In this document: positions 1-7,460 of the stretch, piece by piece | Layout of the letters: each line of letters opens with the position of its first letter | Position numbering within the stretch: position 1 is the stretch's first letter | Virus record (IMG/VR): IMGVR_UViG_3300028829_000021 | Location: 1-22,468 of that record | Direction: 5' to 3' (one strand) | DNA length: 22,468 nucleotides | From: a virus | Position numbers and translations under genes: made by a program | The notes under the pieces: model-generated | What the model saw: only the letters and a program-made list of their open reading frames with translations | What the model was told of the DNA's origin: nothing | Database searches by the model: none

Positions 1-1
1 C

Positions 2-472
2 GTTGCTGATAACTTACTTAACAAAATAAGATACTTAGCTAAATCATGTGAGGTAGACTTTGTTATCTTAGACCACTTACACATGGCTCTATCAGCATTA
101 GGCGATGAGCATACAAGTGATGAGCGTAAACTCATAGACTACACCGTATCTAAACTTAGAACATTAGTAGAAGAGACAGGCATAGGTATGATTTTAGTAT
201 CACACCTAAGCAGAACAAAAGACGGCAACAAAGGTTATGAAGATGGCGTTGCTGTTAGTATGAATAGTCTAAGAGGGTCAGCTAGTATTGGTCAGTTATC
301 AGATTTAATCTTATCTATTTCAAGAGACTTACAAGATGAGAAAAATTTAGCTCAAGTCAACGTACTTAAAAATCGTTTTAGCGGAGAGACAGGTAAGGCT
401 TGTCATTTATATTATGATTTAGAAACTGGGTGTTTGAATGAAGTTAAGGAGGACACAATTAATGAGTTCTAA
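2..472 (+). CDS. DNA primase/helicase, C-terminal part (T7 gp4-like), 5' partial
   Basis: This is the C-terminal end of a hexameric replicative helicase of the T7 gp4/DnaB (RecA-fold) type, which unwinds DNA at the fork and in T7 also carries the primase. The frame is already open at base 2, so the gene starts before the window and about 156 residues are visible. The stretch VDFVILDHLHM is the Walker B strand. ILVSHLSR is the following strand with the conserved sensor His. SLRGSASIGQLSD matches the T7 gp4 segment DLRGSGALRQLSD. RFSGETG and YDLETG match the T7 end. The T7 family has an acidic C-terminus that docks polymerase, and here the tail is short but acidic (EVKEDTINEF). The stop overlaps the start of the next gene by 11 bases, which suggests coupled translation. 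The primase half, if present, lies outside the window. Confidence 0.93.
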   Translation, partial: VADNLLNKIRYLAKSCEVDFVILDHLHMALSALGDEHTSDERKLIDYTVSKLRTLVEETGIGMILVSHLSRTKDGNKGYEDGVAVSMNSLRGSASIGQLSDLILSISRDLQDEKNLAQVNVLKNRFSGETGKACHLYYDLETGCLNEVKEDTINEF

Positions 473-659
473 ATTGTGGACTGTAACAGAAGAGATTAGT
501 AAAGCTATAAAGTTTGCAAAAGAAAATCCATTTCATAACGTAACAATAGAAGTACCTAATGCAAACACACAGATAGCCGCAGAGATAACATTAAACGAAC
601 TATCAATTATTGATGAAGCGGCTTCAAGAATTTTAGTATCAATCGCAACGGTACATTAA
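462..659 (+). CDS. Small hypothetical protein, 65 residues
   Basis: I do not recognise this protein. The frame is open from 438, but I chose the ATG at 462 because an AAGGAGG Shine-Dalgarno lies just upstream (about 445-451) at good spacing, and this start overlaps the helicase stop by only 11 bases. The product is soluble-looking, with an N-terminal amphipathic helix (TEEISKAIKFAKENPF) and then a mixed alpha/beta segment (NVTIEVPN...AAEITLNELSII). It sits in the position of the small T7 gp4.x genes between helicase and polymerase. Its stop shares bases with the ATG of the next small gene (TAATG), so it belongs to the same translational chain. Confidence 0.6.
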   Translation: MSSKLWTVTEEISKAIKFAKENPFHNVTIEVPNANTQIAAEITLNELSIIDEAASRILVSIATVH

Positions 660-769
660 TGGAGATTTGGGAAGCATGGTTAATTGTAATGGTAACAATA
701 AACACAGTACAAAATGTAATAGTATTTTTTGTAGGAAGGAAATTTAAGCGTGAAAAAAAGAAAAGTTAA
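659..769 (+). CDS. 36-residue single-span membrane peptide
   Basis: This very short frame starts at an ATG that shares bases with the preceding stop (TAATG) and overlaps the next gene by 20 bases. The peptide begins MEIWEAWLIVMV. Residues 7-26 or so are hydrophobic and long enough for one membrane span, and the tail (GRKFKREKKKS) is strongly basic, which predicts an N-out/C-in orientation. The packing into a stop/start overlap supports real translation, but I know of no family. A small inner-membrane effector or a host takeover peptide would fit. A chance ORF cannot be excluded because of its length. Confidence 0.5.
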   Translation: MEIWEAWLIVMVTINTVQNVIVFFVGRKFKREKKKS

Positions 770-1043
770 ACTACCTAGTATTCCATTTAACTATGGTTTC
801 TATGTTGCTTATTGGAAAGACATTGAGTCAGACCCTTCATGGAAAGATATGTCAGATGTGTTGAAATCAAAACCATGCGTATGTGTTAGCACAGGTTGGC
901 TCATAAAAAAAGATGAAGACGTACACATATTAATGAGTGATTTTAATTATAAAAAAGATGAGACGTTAGGTGACGCAGGTTCTTCTACTGTCATTCCGTC
1001 ATGTAATATTATTAAACTAATAAAGGTGGATATAAATGTCTAG
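750..1043 (+). CDS. Conserved phage protein of unknown function, 97 residues
   Basis: The start is a GTG at 750, preceded by GGAAGGA at 734-740. The protein has a basic N-terminus (MKKRKVKLPS). It then has the pattern YWKDIESDPSW, then STGWLIKKDEDVHILMSDF, then TVIPSCNIIKLIKV. This layout (a W/Y-rich start, a central GWLI strand and an IP-x-I ending) resembles small beta-rich proteins I associate with marine phage replication regions, but I cannot attach a function or a family name. It overlaps the DNA polymerase start by 8 bases, and coupled expression with the replisome genes is likely. Confidence 0.6.
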   Translation: MKKRKVKLPSIPFNYGFYVAYWKDIESDPSWKDMSDVLKSKPCVCVSTGWLIKKDEDVHILMSDFNYKKDETLGDAGSSTVIPSCNIIKLIKVDINV

Positions 1044-2745
1044 TTATGTATTTGATATTGAAACTGATGGATTACTTGATGATGTTTCTAAAATACATTG
1101 TCTTGTTTTAAAGGATATAGATACTCAAGAGATAACTTCTTATGAAAGAGAAGACTGGTACATTGGTACAAACAAATTAGAGAAAGCTGATTTAATTATT
1201 GGTCATAATATAATTAAGTATGACATTCCAGTATTAGAAAAATTATTTCAGTTTAAAACTGAGGCAAAAATTTTTGACACTTTAGTAGCAACTCGTTTGT
1301 TATACCCTGACGTTAGAGACCAAGATTTTAGACGTAAAGATTTTCCTACTAAAATGATAGGGCGTCATAGCCTTGCGGCATGGGGTCATAGAATAGGTGA
1401 GTACAAACAATCTATTGAAACAGACTGGTCAGAATATACTCAGGAAATGTTAGAGTATTGTATTCAAGATGTTGAGGTAACACATTCTTTATATAATTTA
1501 ATTGAGAAAAAGGGTTACTCAAAAGATGCTATGCAACTAGAGCATGATGTTGTTTCTATTATTCATAGACAAGAACAGCATGGCTTTACATTTAATACTG
1601 AAGGTGCGGAGAAATTATATTCTAAATTAAATGCTAGACGCATGGAATTAGAAGAGGAGTTTCAAAAATTATTCTTACCTATTACTACTAAAAGAATATC
1701 AGAGAAGACAGGTAAACAATTAAAAGATAAAGTAACTGTATTCAATCCTTCTAGTAGATTACACATTGCTGATAGGTTAACAACTAAGTATGGTTGGACG
1801 CCTAAAGAATATACAGCAGATGGTAAACCTAAATTAGATGATATAGTTTTAAGTCAGTTAAATTATCCTGAAGCTAAACTATTAGCTGAACATTTTTTAT
1901 TAGATAAAAGAATAGCACAGATTGCTACTGGTACACAGGCATGGTTAAAAACTGAGAAGCATAATAAAATACATGGGACTTGTAATACAAACTCAACTGT
2001 AACAGCAAGAGCTTCTCATTCGTTTCCAAATTTAGGGCAAGTACCAAGTGTATCTGTACCTTATGGTAAAGATTGTAGAGCATTATTTACAGTACCATCA
2101 TCAAGGAAGTTAGTAGGTATAGATATTTCAGGACTTGAGGTACGCATGTTAGCTCACTTCATGTCTAAGTATGATGACGGAGAATATTCCAAAGTAGTTT
2201 TAGAAGGTGACATACATACAGAGACACAGAAACTAGCAGGACTAGAGTCAAGAAATATTGCTAAAGTTTTTTACTACGCATTTTTATATGGGAGTGGCGT
2301 GAAAAAAATAGCACAGATAACAGGTAAGAAAATAAAAGAAGCCTCAGCAATTCGTAAGAGGTTCTTAAATAATTTACCTGCATTAAATAAATTAATACAA
2401 CAAGCACAGAAAGCGGCAGAGCGTGGATATATAATAGGTCTTGATAAAAGACATGTTAAGGTTCGTAGTTCTCACGCCGCATTAAATACTCTTCTACAAA
2501 GTTCAGGAAGTTTAGTATCAAAGCAGTGGTTGATTGAATTTAATAAAGTAACAAAAGATATTCCAAATTGTCAGCAGGTAGTTTGGGTACATGACGAAAT
2601 ACAAGTTGAGTGTGAAGAGAAAGATGCTGACTTGGTAGGAAGGTTAGCTGTCGAGTCTATTCAACGGTCAGGCGAACATTTCAATCTGCGTATTCCTCTT
2701 ACTGGTGAATACAAAATAGGAAATAATTGGAGCGAGACACATTAA
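1036..2745 (+). CDS. DNA polymerase, family A, T7 gp5-like
   Basis: This is the replicative DNA polymerase with a 3'-5' proofreading domain. Exonuclease motifs are visible: FDIETDG (Asp7, Glu9), GHNIIKYDIP, and YCIQDVEVTHSLY near residue 150. Polymerase motif A is GIDISGLEVRMLAHFM with catalytic Asp363. Motif B is RNIAKVFYYAFLYG, with Arg406, Lys410 and a Tyr414 at the position of T7 Tyr526. Motif C is WVHDEIQVE with Asp520. The protein is 569 residues against 704 in T7. Much of the difference is the near absence of the thioredoxin-binding insertion: only about 20 residues separate the FLP segment from VFNPSSR, against some 70 in T7. The start ATG at 1036 has GGTGG upstream and overlaps the previous gene by 8 bases. 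The nuclease gene at 2747 follows after 1 base. Confidence 0.97.
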   Translation: MSSYVFDIETDGLLDDVSKIHCLVLKDIDTQEITSYEREDWYIGTNKLEKADLIIGHNIIKYDIPVLEKLFQFKTEAKIFDTLVATRLLYPDVRDQDFRRKDFPTKMIGRHSLAAWGHRIGEYKQSIETDWSEYTQEMLEYCIQDVEVTHSLYNLIEKKGYSKDAMQLEHDVVSIIHRQEQHGFTFNTEGAEKLYSKLNARRMELEEEFQKLFLPITTKRISEKTGKQLKDKVTVFNPSSRLHIADRLTTKYGWTPKEYTADGKPKLDDIVLSQLNYPEAKLLAEHFLLDKRIAQIATGTQAWLKTEKHNKIHGTCNTNSTVTARASHSFPNLGQVPSVSVPYGKDCRALFTVPSSRKLVGIDISGLEVRMLAHFMSKYDDGEYSKVVLEGDIHTETQKLAGLESRNIAKVFYYAFLYGSGVKKIAQITGKKIKEASAIRKRFLNNLPALNKLIQQAQKAAERGYIIGLDKRHVKVRSSHAALNTLLQSSGSLVSKQWLIEFNKVTKDIPNCQQVVWVHDEIQVECEEKDADLVGRLAVESIQRSGEHFNLRIPLTGEYKIGNNWSETH

Positions 2746-2746
2746 T

Positions 2747-3145
2747 ATGACAGCAAATTTTAAACCTGACTTAGCCTTTGGTGAAAGTCACGAACAAAAA
2801 ATATTTAAAATACTAAACATGGATAAGTCTACTGTAGAAGTTAAGACTGAAAAGTTTGAGTCTTGGACTCGTAATGGTAACATGTGTATTGAAGTAGAAT
2901 GTTATGGTAAGCCTAGCGGTGTATATCACCCTGCACATAAAAAGAATAAAGTAAAATATTGGATACATAATTTATGTGCCAAAGGTAATGAAAATTATTT
3001 AGGCTCGTTACTATTACCATTAAAGAATGTAAAAAAACTAGCAAAGAAATATCAAAATAAATACGTCATGGGTGGAGACAATCGTGCAAGTAAATTAATT
3101 CTTGTACCTTTATCAGAAGTATTTTCAGAAAAAAATTTTAACTAA
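2747..3145 (+). CDS. Probable PD-(D/E)XK nuclease-fold protein, 132 residues
   Basis: The layout fits a small PD-(D/E)XK nuclease. There is an N-terminal helix with conserved acid residues (DLAFGESHEQKIFKIL, Asp8 and Glu16). It is followed by the strand VEVKTEKF, whose Glu31-x-Lys33 is the catalytic E-x-K signature. Next come the strand GNMCIEVE, GKPSGV, and a strand with KVKYWIHNL. I have seen the pattern VK-T-x(n)-TGN-x-E-x(n)-GKPSG-x(n)-W in uncharacterised phage proteins, but the assignment here rests on motif reading only. The genes either side are the polymerase and the 5'-3' exonuclease, so a job in DNA recombination, branch cutting or host DNA breakdown (as for T7 endonuclease I, gp3, another PD-(D/E)XK enzyme) is reasonable. 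The lysine-rich C-terminal half would suit DNA binding. Confidence 0.6.
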   Translation: MTANFKPDLAFGESHEQKIFKILNMDKSTVEVKTEKFESWTRNGNMCIEVECYGKPSGVYHPAHKKNKVKYWIHNLCAKGNENYLGSLLLPLKNVKKLAKKYQNKYVMGGDNRASKLILVPLSEVFSEKNFN

Positions 3146-3168
3146 TCTATGCAGGAAAGGATAGTATA

Positions 3169-3915
3169 ATGAAGAGACGATTATTAATAGACGGTGATAT
3201 ATTAATTTATAAAATTGCTACACAAAACGAAGTTGATACTCATTGGGGTGACGGTATGTGGACTCTTCATTGTGATGAGAATATTTGTAAAGCTCATGTT
3301 GATAGTACCTTAGATGATTTAATGAGAGACTTAGATGCTAACTCTTTTACAATAGCATTGACACATAAACATAATTTTAGAAAAGATGTGCTACCTTCCT
3401 ATAAAGATAATCGTAAAGCTAAAAGAAAGCCAATGGTTCTTAATGCTTTAAGAGAGTATGTAATAGAAAAATATAATGCAGTTGTATTTAAAAACTTAGA
3501 AGCTGATGATGTCTTAGGTATTCTAGCTACAGAAAACCATAATGAATACCGCATTATTGTCTCTATAGATAAAGACTTAAAACAAATACCTTCTGTAATT
3601 TCTAGTAATGGTTCTGATACTGAGAGTGTAACTCAAGGTCAAGCTGATTACTGGTTCATGTCACAAACATTAGCAGGTGACAAAGTTGATGGCTATGATG
3701 GTATCGCAGGGGTAGGGATTAAGACAGCCCAAAAGATATTAGGAGACGATACTAATGTTCCCCTCTTAGATTTATGGCAAAAAGTTGTGAGTGCATATAC
3801 TTCAAAAGGTTACACAGAGAAGGAAGCATTACAACAAGCTAGAGTTGCAAGAATATTAACAGACAAAGAATACAATAGAGAGACAGGAGAAGTAACATTA
3901 TGGCAAGTAAAGTAA
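3169..3915 (+). CDS. 5'-3' exonuclease, FEN/Pol I N-terminal domain type (T7 gp6-like)
   Basis: This is a metal-dependent 5'-3' exonuclease of the PIN/FEN superfamily. T7 gp6, its positional counterpart, removes RNA primers and digests host DNA. Visible signatures are LLIDGDILIYK with Asp8 and Asp10 and the arch segment FRKDVLPSYKDNRKAKRKP, which is rich in Lys and Arg. NLEADDVLGILA (the Glu-Ala-Asp-Asp metal cluster) and IVSIDKDLKQIPS follow. The helix-3-turn-helix DNA clamp is GDKVDGYDGIAGVGIKTAQKIL. Length (248) is somewhat shorter than T7 gp6 (about 300). An AGGAAAGGA ribosome site lies at about 3152-3160, spaced from ATG 3169. The end overlaps the next gene by 16 bases. Confidence 0.93.
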   Translation: MKRRLLIDGDILIYKIATQNEVDTHWGDGMWTLHCDENICKAHVDSTLDDLMRDLDANSFTIALTHKHNFRKDVLPSYKDNRKAKRKPMVLNALREYVIEKYNAVVFKNLEADDVLGILATENHNEYRIIVSIDKDLKQIPSVISSNGSDTESVTQGQADYWFMSQTLAGDKVDGYDGIAGVGIKTAQKILGDDTNVPLLDLWQKVVSAYTSKGYTEKEALQQARVARILTDKEYNRETGEVTLWQVK

Positions 3916-4181
3916 CAAGTGATTTATTAGTTGAAGCGAATAAATTAGTAGGTGGAGATAGGCAAAAAGATTATGGTGATAAAGTAGAGAACCATAGTAA
4001 CATAGCTAAGTTATGGTCAGCCTATTTAGATATTCCTGTTACTGCACATGATGTAGCTTTGATGATGGTTCTTTTAAAAATGGCTCGTACTAAACTGGGT
4101 GCAGTAAGTAGAGATACTTATGTTGACATGGCGGCTTATGGTGCGATTGCAGGAGAGATAAAATTCAGGGAGGAGAAATGA
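3900..4181 (+). CDS. DUF6378-like small phage protein
   Basis: The 93-residue protein carries the pattern RQKDYGDKVENHSNIAKLW, DVALMMVLLKMARTK and DTYVDMAAYGAIAGE. I associate this pattern with DUF6378, an all-helical phage family that looks like a single-domain relative of MazG/dUTPase-like NTP pyrophosphohydrolases. The conserved Asp and Glu in the helices would fit metal-nucleotide binding, but the enzymatic role is inference. It lies between the exonuclease and ribonucleotide reductase genes, and its last bases overlap nrdA (GAAATGA), so a role in nucleotide pool control is a reasonable idea. The start ATG at 3900 is inside the exonuclease gene. Confidence 0.65.
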   Translation: MASKVTSDLLVEANKLVGGDRQKDYGDKVENHSNIAKLWSAYLDIPVTAHDVALMMVLLKMARTKLGAVSRDTYVDMAAYGAIAGEIKFREEK

Positions 4182-5935
4182 TAGATTATACAAGAGATGA
4201 TTTATTAACTCACTTTGGTAAGACTACATTAAAAGACAGATACTTGTTGCCTGAAGAACAATCACCACAAGACGCATTTATGAGAGCGGCTAAAGCCTTC
4301 TCAGATAATGATGAGATGGCTGAACGTATTTATAATTATTCTTCAAAGTTATGGTTCATGTTCTCTACTCCTATACTTACTAATGGTGGAACAAACAGAG
4401 GTCAGCCTATTTCTTGTTTCTTAAATTATGTTCCTGATAGTCGTGTAGGATTAACAGGACATTACACAGAGAACGCATGGTTAGCTTCTGTAGGTGGTGG
4501 CATTGGTGGTTACTGGGGAGACATAAGAAGTGATGGTACTGCTACGTCAGGCGGTAGTCAAAGCTCAGGGTCAATACCTTTTCTTCATGTAGTTGACTCA
4601 GAGATGTTAGCATTTTCTCAAGGCAAGACAAGAAGAGGAAGCTATGCCGCTTACATAAATATTACACACCCTGAAATTATAGAGTTCTTAGACATGCGTA
4701 AACCTAGTGGTGGAGATGTTCATAGAAAATGTTTAAACTTACATCATGGTGTGAATATATCAAATGAGTTTATGCAGTTAATTGATAACTGTCTTAGTGA
4801 GCCTACTTATGATGACAGTTGGGATTTAATTGACCCTCATACAAAGAAGGTAGTTAAGACTGTATCAGCTAGAGAGTTGTGGCAAAAGATTTTAGAAAAT
4901 CGTGTAGCTACTGGTGAGCCTTACCTAAGTTTTATTGATACTATTAATGAAGGACTACCTCAATCACAAAAAGATTTAGGATTAAAAGTACATCATTCAA
5001 ATTTATGTAGTGAAATAACTTTACCAACTGATGAACACCGCACTGCTGTGTGTTGTTTATCTAGTGTAAACTTAGAGAAGTATGATGAATGGAAAAATGA
5101 TAGTATGTTTATTCCTGATTTAATTAGGTTCTTAGATAATGTCATTCAACACTTTATAGATAATGCTCCTGAAGAAGTATTCAGAGCTAAGTTTAGTGCA
5201 ATGAGAGAAAGAAGTCTTGGCTTAGGTGCTATGGGTTTCCATGCGTATTTACAATCTAAAGGTATTCCGTTTGAGTCAGCATTAGCTAAGAGTCAGAACC
5301 TACAGATATTTAAAAGTATAAAAGAACAAGCAGTTGAGGAGTCTAAACGTCTTGCAGTTAAAAGAGGTGAAGCTCCTGACATGGAAGGGACAGGTATGCG
5401 TAACGCTCACTTGTTAGCAATAGCACCTAACGCTTCTAGTTCAATTATATGTGGTACAACATCACCATCAATAGAACCTTTTAGAGCTAATGCGTATGTT
5501 CAAAAAACTATGTCAGGTTCTTTTCTAGTTAAAAATAAATTCTTAGAAAAATTATTAGAAAAGAAAGAAATTAATAATGACAAAACTTGGCAAAAGATAT
5601 TAGCTAACAGAGGTTCGGTATCTAATATAGATGAGTTAACAGAGTATGAAAAAGATACTTTCAAAACTGCTATAGAAATAGACCAACAATGGATAATAGA
5701 ACACGCAACTGACAGGCAGAAATATATATGTCAAGCACAGTCAGTAAATGTTTTTGTCCCTGCTGATGTAGACATAAAAGATTTACATAACATGCACATG
5801 TTAGCGTGGAAAAAGAAATTAAAAACTCTTTACTATTGTAGGTCGGAAGCAATTAAACGAGCAGAGTTAGTCTCACAAAAAATAGAACGAACAGTAATAC
5901 CAGAAGCAGATGAATGTCTAGCTTGTCAGGCGTAG
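4178..5935 (+). CDS. nrdA: Ribonucleoside-diphosphate reductase, large (alpha) subunit, class I
   Basis: It reduces ribonucleotides to deoxyribonucleotides for phage DNA synthesis, paired with the radical subunit at 6080. Key residues can be located. Cys80 (in PISCFLN) and Cys292 (VCCLSSVNL) correspond to the redox pair, SNLCSEI gives Asn275-Cys277-Glu279 of the active site, and TLYY gives Tyr552-Tyr553 of the radical path. The C-terminal CLACQA (Cys580, Cys583) is the swinging thiol pair re-reduced by thioredoxin or glutaredoxin. The length, 585, is well below the 761 of E. coli NrdA, and the N-terminus goes almost directly into the catalytic barrel. The ATP-cone allosteric domain is therefore missing and dATP shut-off is probably lost. 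The start overlaps the DUF6378-like gene (ATGA), and GGAGGAG just upstream is the ribosome site. Confidence 0.96.
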   Translation: MIDYTRDDLLTHFGKTTLKDRYLLPEEQSPQDAFMRAAKAFSDNDEMAERIYNYSSKLWFMFSTPILTNGGTNRGQPISCFLNYVPDSRVGLTGHYTENAWLASVGGGIGGYWGDIRSDGTATSGGSQSSGSIPFLHVVDSEMLAFSQGKTRRGSYAAYINITHPEIIEFLDMRKPSGGDVHRKCLNLHHGVNISNEFMQLIDNCLSEPTYDDSWDLIDPHTKKVVKTVSARELWQKILENRVATGEPYLSFIDTINEGLPQSQKDLGLKVHHSNLCSEITLPTDEHRTAVCCLSSVNLEKYDEWKNDSMFIPDLIRFLDNVIQHFIDNAPEEVFRAKFSAMRERSLGLGAMGFHAYLQSKGIPFESALAKSQNLQIFKSIKEQAVEESKRLAVKRGEAPDMEGTGMRNAHLLAIAPNASSSIICGTTSPSIEPFRANAYVQKTMSGSFLVKNKFLEKLLEKKEINNDKTWQKILANRGSVSNIDELTEYEKDTFKTAIEIDQQWIIEHATDRQKYICQAQSVNVFVPADVDIKDLHNMHMLAWKKKLKTLYYCRSEAIKRAELVSQKIERTVIPEADECLACQA

Positions 5936-5942
5936 GAGTAAA

Positions 5943-6083
5943 ATGAAAGAATATAAATCAATGGACGGTAATAAACAATCTGTCTTATGGACTGTTTATC
6001 ACACAGTCTTGGCAGTTGAGTTAGCAATAATAATAGTAATTGAAGCCTTAGAGTTATTCGATTGGTGGGGGTGGTTTGTATGA
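5943..6083 (+). CDS. 46-residue single-span membrane peptide between nrdA and nrdB
   Basis: A short frame fills the gap between the two reductase genes exactly. It has an AGGAG ribosome site at about 5934-5938, ATG at 5943, and a stop that overlaps the nrdB start (ATGA). The first 20 residues are polar (MKEYKSMDGNKQS). They are followed by a hydrophobic span with WTVYHTVLAVELAIIIVIEA, and the tail is short and tryptophan-rich, ending DWWGWFV. One transmembrane helix is predicted. I recognise no family. The exact fit into the operon argues that it is translated. Whether it has to do with the reductase, or is simply a membrane-acting early peptide carried along, cannot be told from sequence. 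Confidence 0.6.
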   Translation: MKEYKSMDGNKQSVLWTVYHTVLAVELAIIIVIEALELFDWWGWFV

Positions 6084-7030
6084 GTTTATTTAAAGAGCGA
6101 GTACACTATAAACCTTTTGATTATGAGTGGGCGTTTGAAGCCTATGACTTACAACAAAAAATGCACTGGCTTCCTAGTGAAGTACCATTGCATGAAGATG
6201 TGAGGGATTGGAATGAGCGATTAACTCCTGAAGAAAAAAATTTAATTAATCAAATATTAAAATTCTTTACGCAAGGAGATGTTGACATAGCTCAGGCTTA
6301 TAATGACAAATACATTCCTAAGTTTAAACCTCCTGAAATTAGAATGATGTTATCAGCTATTGCAACAAGTGAATGTAATCACGCACATTCTTATTCACTA
6401 CTTAATGATACGATTGGTTTACCTGATAGTGAGTACAAAGCATTTCAAGAATATAAAGAAATGTCTGATAAACATAATTATCTTTTTGAAGATAAAGGTG
6501 AAGGCGTATCAGGACTAGCTAGAGAGATGGCTTGTTTCTCTGCGTTTGGTGAAGGCTTACAGTTGTTTGCTTCCTTTGTTATGCTCCTTAACTTTAGTCG
6601 TTATGGTCGTATGAAGGGTATGTCTCAAATAGTTACATGGTCTATTAGAGATGAGACACATCATGTGGAGTCTATGATAAAACTTTTTAAAGAGCTTATC
6701 AAAGAACACCCTGAGATATGGACGGAAGAATTTAAAGCGTCTATCTATCAAACATGCAGAGACATGGTTGACTTAGAAGATAGATTTATTGACCTTGCAT
6801 TTCAAATGGGTGGGATACGAGGATTAAAAGCTGAAGAAGTTAAGCAGTACATAAGGTACATTGCTGATAGAAGACTGTTACAATTATCATTAAAACCTAA
6901 CTACGGAGTTAAAGATAATCCTTTAGGTTGGTTAGACTGGGTTCTTAACGGCGTAGAACATGCAAACTTCTTTGAAAACAGAGCAACTGAGTACAATAAA
7001 GGTACAGTATCAGGCTCATTATGGGGATAA
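6080..7030 (+). CDS. nrdB: Ribonucleoside-diphosphate reductase, small (beta) subunit, class Ia
   Basis: This subunit holds the diiron centre and the stable tyrosyl radical that starts catalysis in NrdA. All ligand positions can be matched to E. coli NrdB: Asp67 (QGDVDIA), Glu98 and His101 (SECNHAHSY), Glu158 (FGEGLQLF), and Glu192 and His195 (IRDETHHVE). Tyr105, seven residues after Glu98, sits at the radical tyrosine position. This makes it a class Ia-type radical enzyme and not a metal-only variant. The frame is open from a TTG at 6062, but I use ATG 6080. It overlaps the preceding stop as ATGA and begins MSLFKERVHYKPFDYEW, which is a normal family start. The length of 316 is somewhat shorter than the 376 of E. 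coli. The C-terminal end (SGSLWG) is the part expected to bind the large subunit. Confidence 0.96.
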   Translation: MSLFKERVHYKPFDYEWAFEAYDLQQKMHWLPSEVPLHEDVRDWNERLTPEEKNLINQILKFFTQGDVDIAQAYNDKYIPKFKPPEIRMMLSAIATSECNHAHSYSLLNDTIGLPDSEYKAFQEYKEMSDKHNYLFEDKGEGVSGLAREMACFSAFGEGLQLFASFVMLLNFSRYGRMKGMSQIVTWSIRDETHHVESMIKLFKELIKEHPEIWTEEFKASIYQTCRDMVDLEDRFIDLAFQMGGIRGLKAEEVKQYIRYIADRRLLQLSLKPNYGVKDNPLGWLDWVLNGVEHANFFENRATEYNKGTVSGSLWG

Positions 7031-7050
7031 AGTTCCCTTTTTAGAGGATA
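7027..7050 (+). promoter_or_regulatory. Candidate phage RNA polymerase promoter, site 1
   Basis: The gap after nrdB contains ATAAAGTT followed by CCCTTTTTAGAGGA (7035-7048). The same 24-base layout recurs at 20920 with two differences in the first 22 positions, and its core recurs at 10033. Like T7-type promoters it has a GC-containing upstream block, then an AT run, then a purine-rich start (GAGGA). It stands where T7 begins its head-gene transcription (phi6.5). The GAGGA also serves as a ribosome site for ATG 7054. Function is inferred from recurrence and position only. Confidence 0.5.
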
Positions 7051-7053
7051 TAC

Positions 7054-7236
7054 ATGAATACATTAAATGATTTAGCTCTTCCTAAGACAGTTGATGACTT
7101 ACTAGAGCTATTAAATAAGACATATCCTGAACAATCTGCGTCTATTGAAGACAATGCTAAAGAAATATATTTTAAAGCAGGTCAAAGAGACGTAGTTCGT
7201 TTTGTTAATGTGTTAAAAAAGAGGAGTGAGGACTGA
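7054..7236 (+). CDS. Small hypothetical protein, 60 residues (position of T7 gp6.5)
   Basis: The predicted protein is soluble and helical, with two helices (TVDDLLELLNKTYPEQ and a Lys/Arg-rich DVVRFVNVLKKRSED) around a short centre, IEDNAKEIYFKAGQR. I do not recognise its family. It is the first gene after the candidate promoter at 7027 and precedes the small virion-type proteins, as gp6.5 does in T7, but no residue-level similarity to gp6.5 is claimed. The AGAGGA ribosome site is 5 bases before ATG. The stop overlaps the next ATG (TGATG). Confidence 0.6.
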   Translation: MNTLNDLALPKTVDDLLELLNKTYPEQSASIEDNAKEIYFKAGQRDVVRFVNVLKKRSED

Positions 7237-7433
7237 TGTGCATGAGTAATAAAACACCAAGTTACGCTAGACCTGACCCTTATATTAAATACAATAACGG
7301 TAATGTATTTGACCCTAAAATTCCTGAAGAAGAAACTACTACTGCTACTACTGATTTAGCTAAAAAAGTTGTTACAGACAATTATGGTCAAGGTGGTGTT
7401 GAAGGTTCTAACTCAGGATTAAATATAAACTAA
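7236..7433 (+). CDS. Small Met-Cys protein, possibly T7 gp6.7-like ejected head protein
   Basis: This 65-residue protein is polar and probably unfolded. It begins MCMSNKTPSYARPDPY and ends SNSGLNIN. T7 gp6.7, a small head protein ejected with the DNA, begins MCFSPKIKTPK and lies at the same place in the T7 map, so I propose equivalence on position and N-terminus only. The middle is acidic and Thr-rich (PEEETTTATTD). The next gene also begins MCM and ends in SGLNI-plus-one, so the two look like diverged tandem copies or parts sharing the same end tags. The GAGGAG ribosome site is at 7221-7226, and the start overlaps the preceding stop. Confidence 0.55.
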   Translation: MCMSNKTPSYARPDPYIKYNNGNVFDPKIPEEETTTATTDLAKKVVTDNYGQGGVEGSNSGLNIN

Positions 7434-7460
7434 AGGAAAAAATAAAATGAGGAAACTATA

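Noticed and set aside
6062-6079. Longer nrdB start at TTG 6062
   Set aside because: It adds an unlikely MVGVVC extension inside the upstream small gene. ATG 6080 gives the usual stop/start overlap and a normal family N-terminus.
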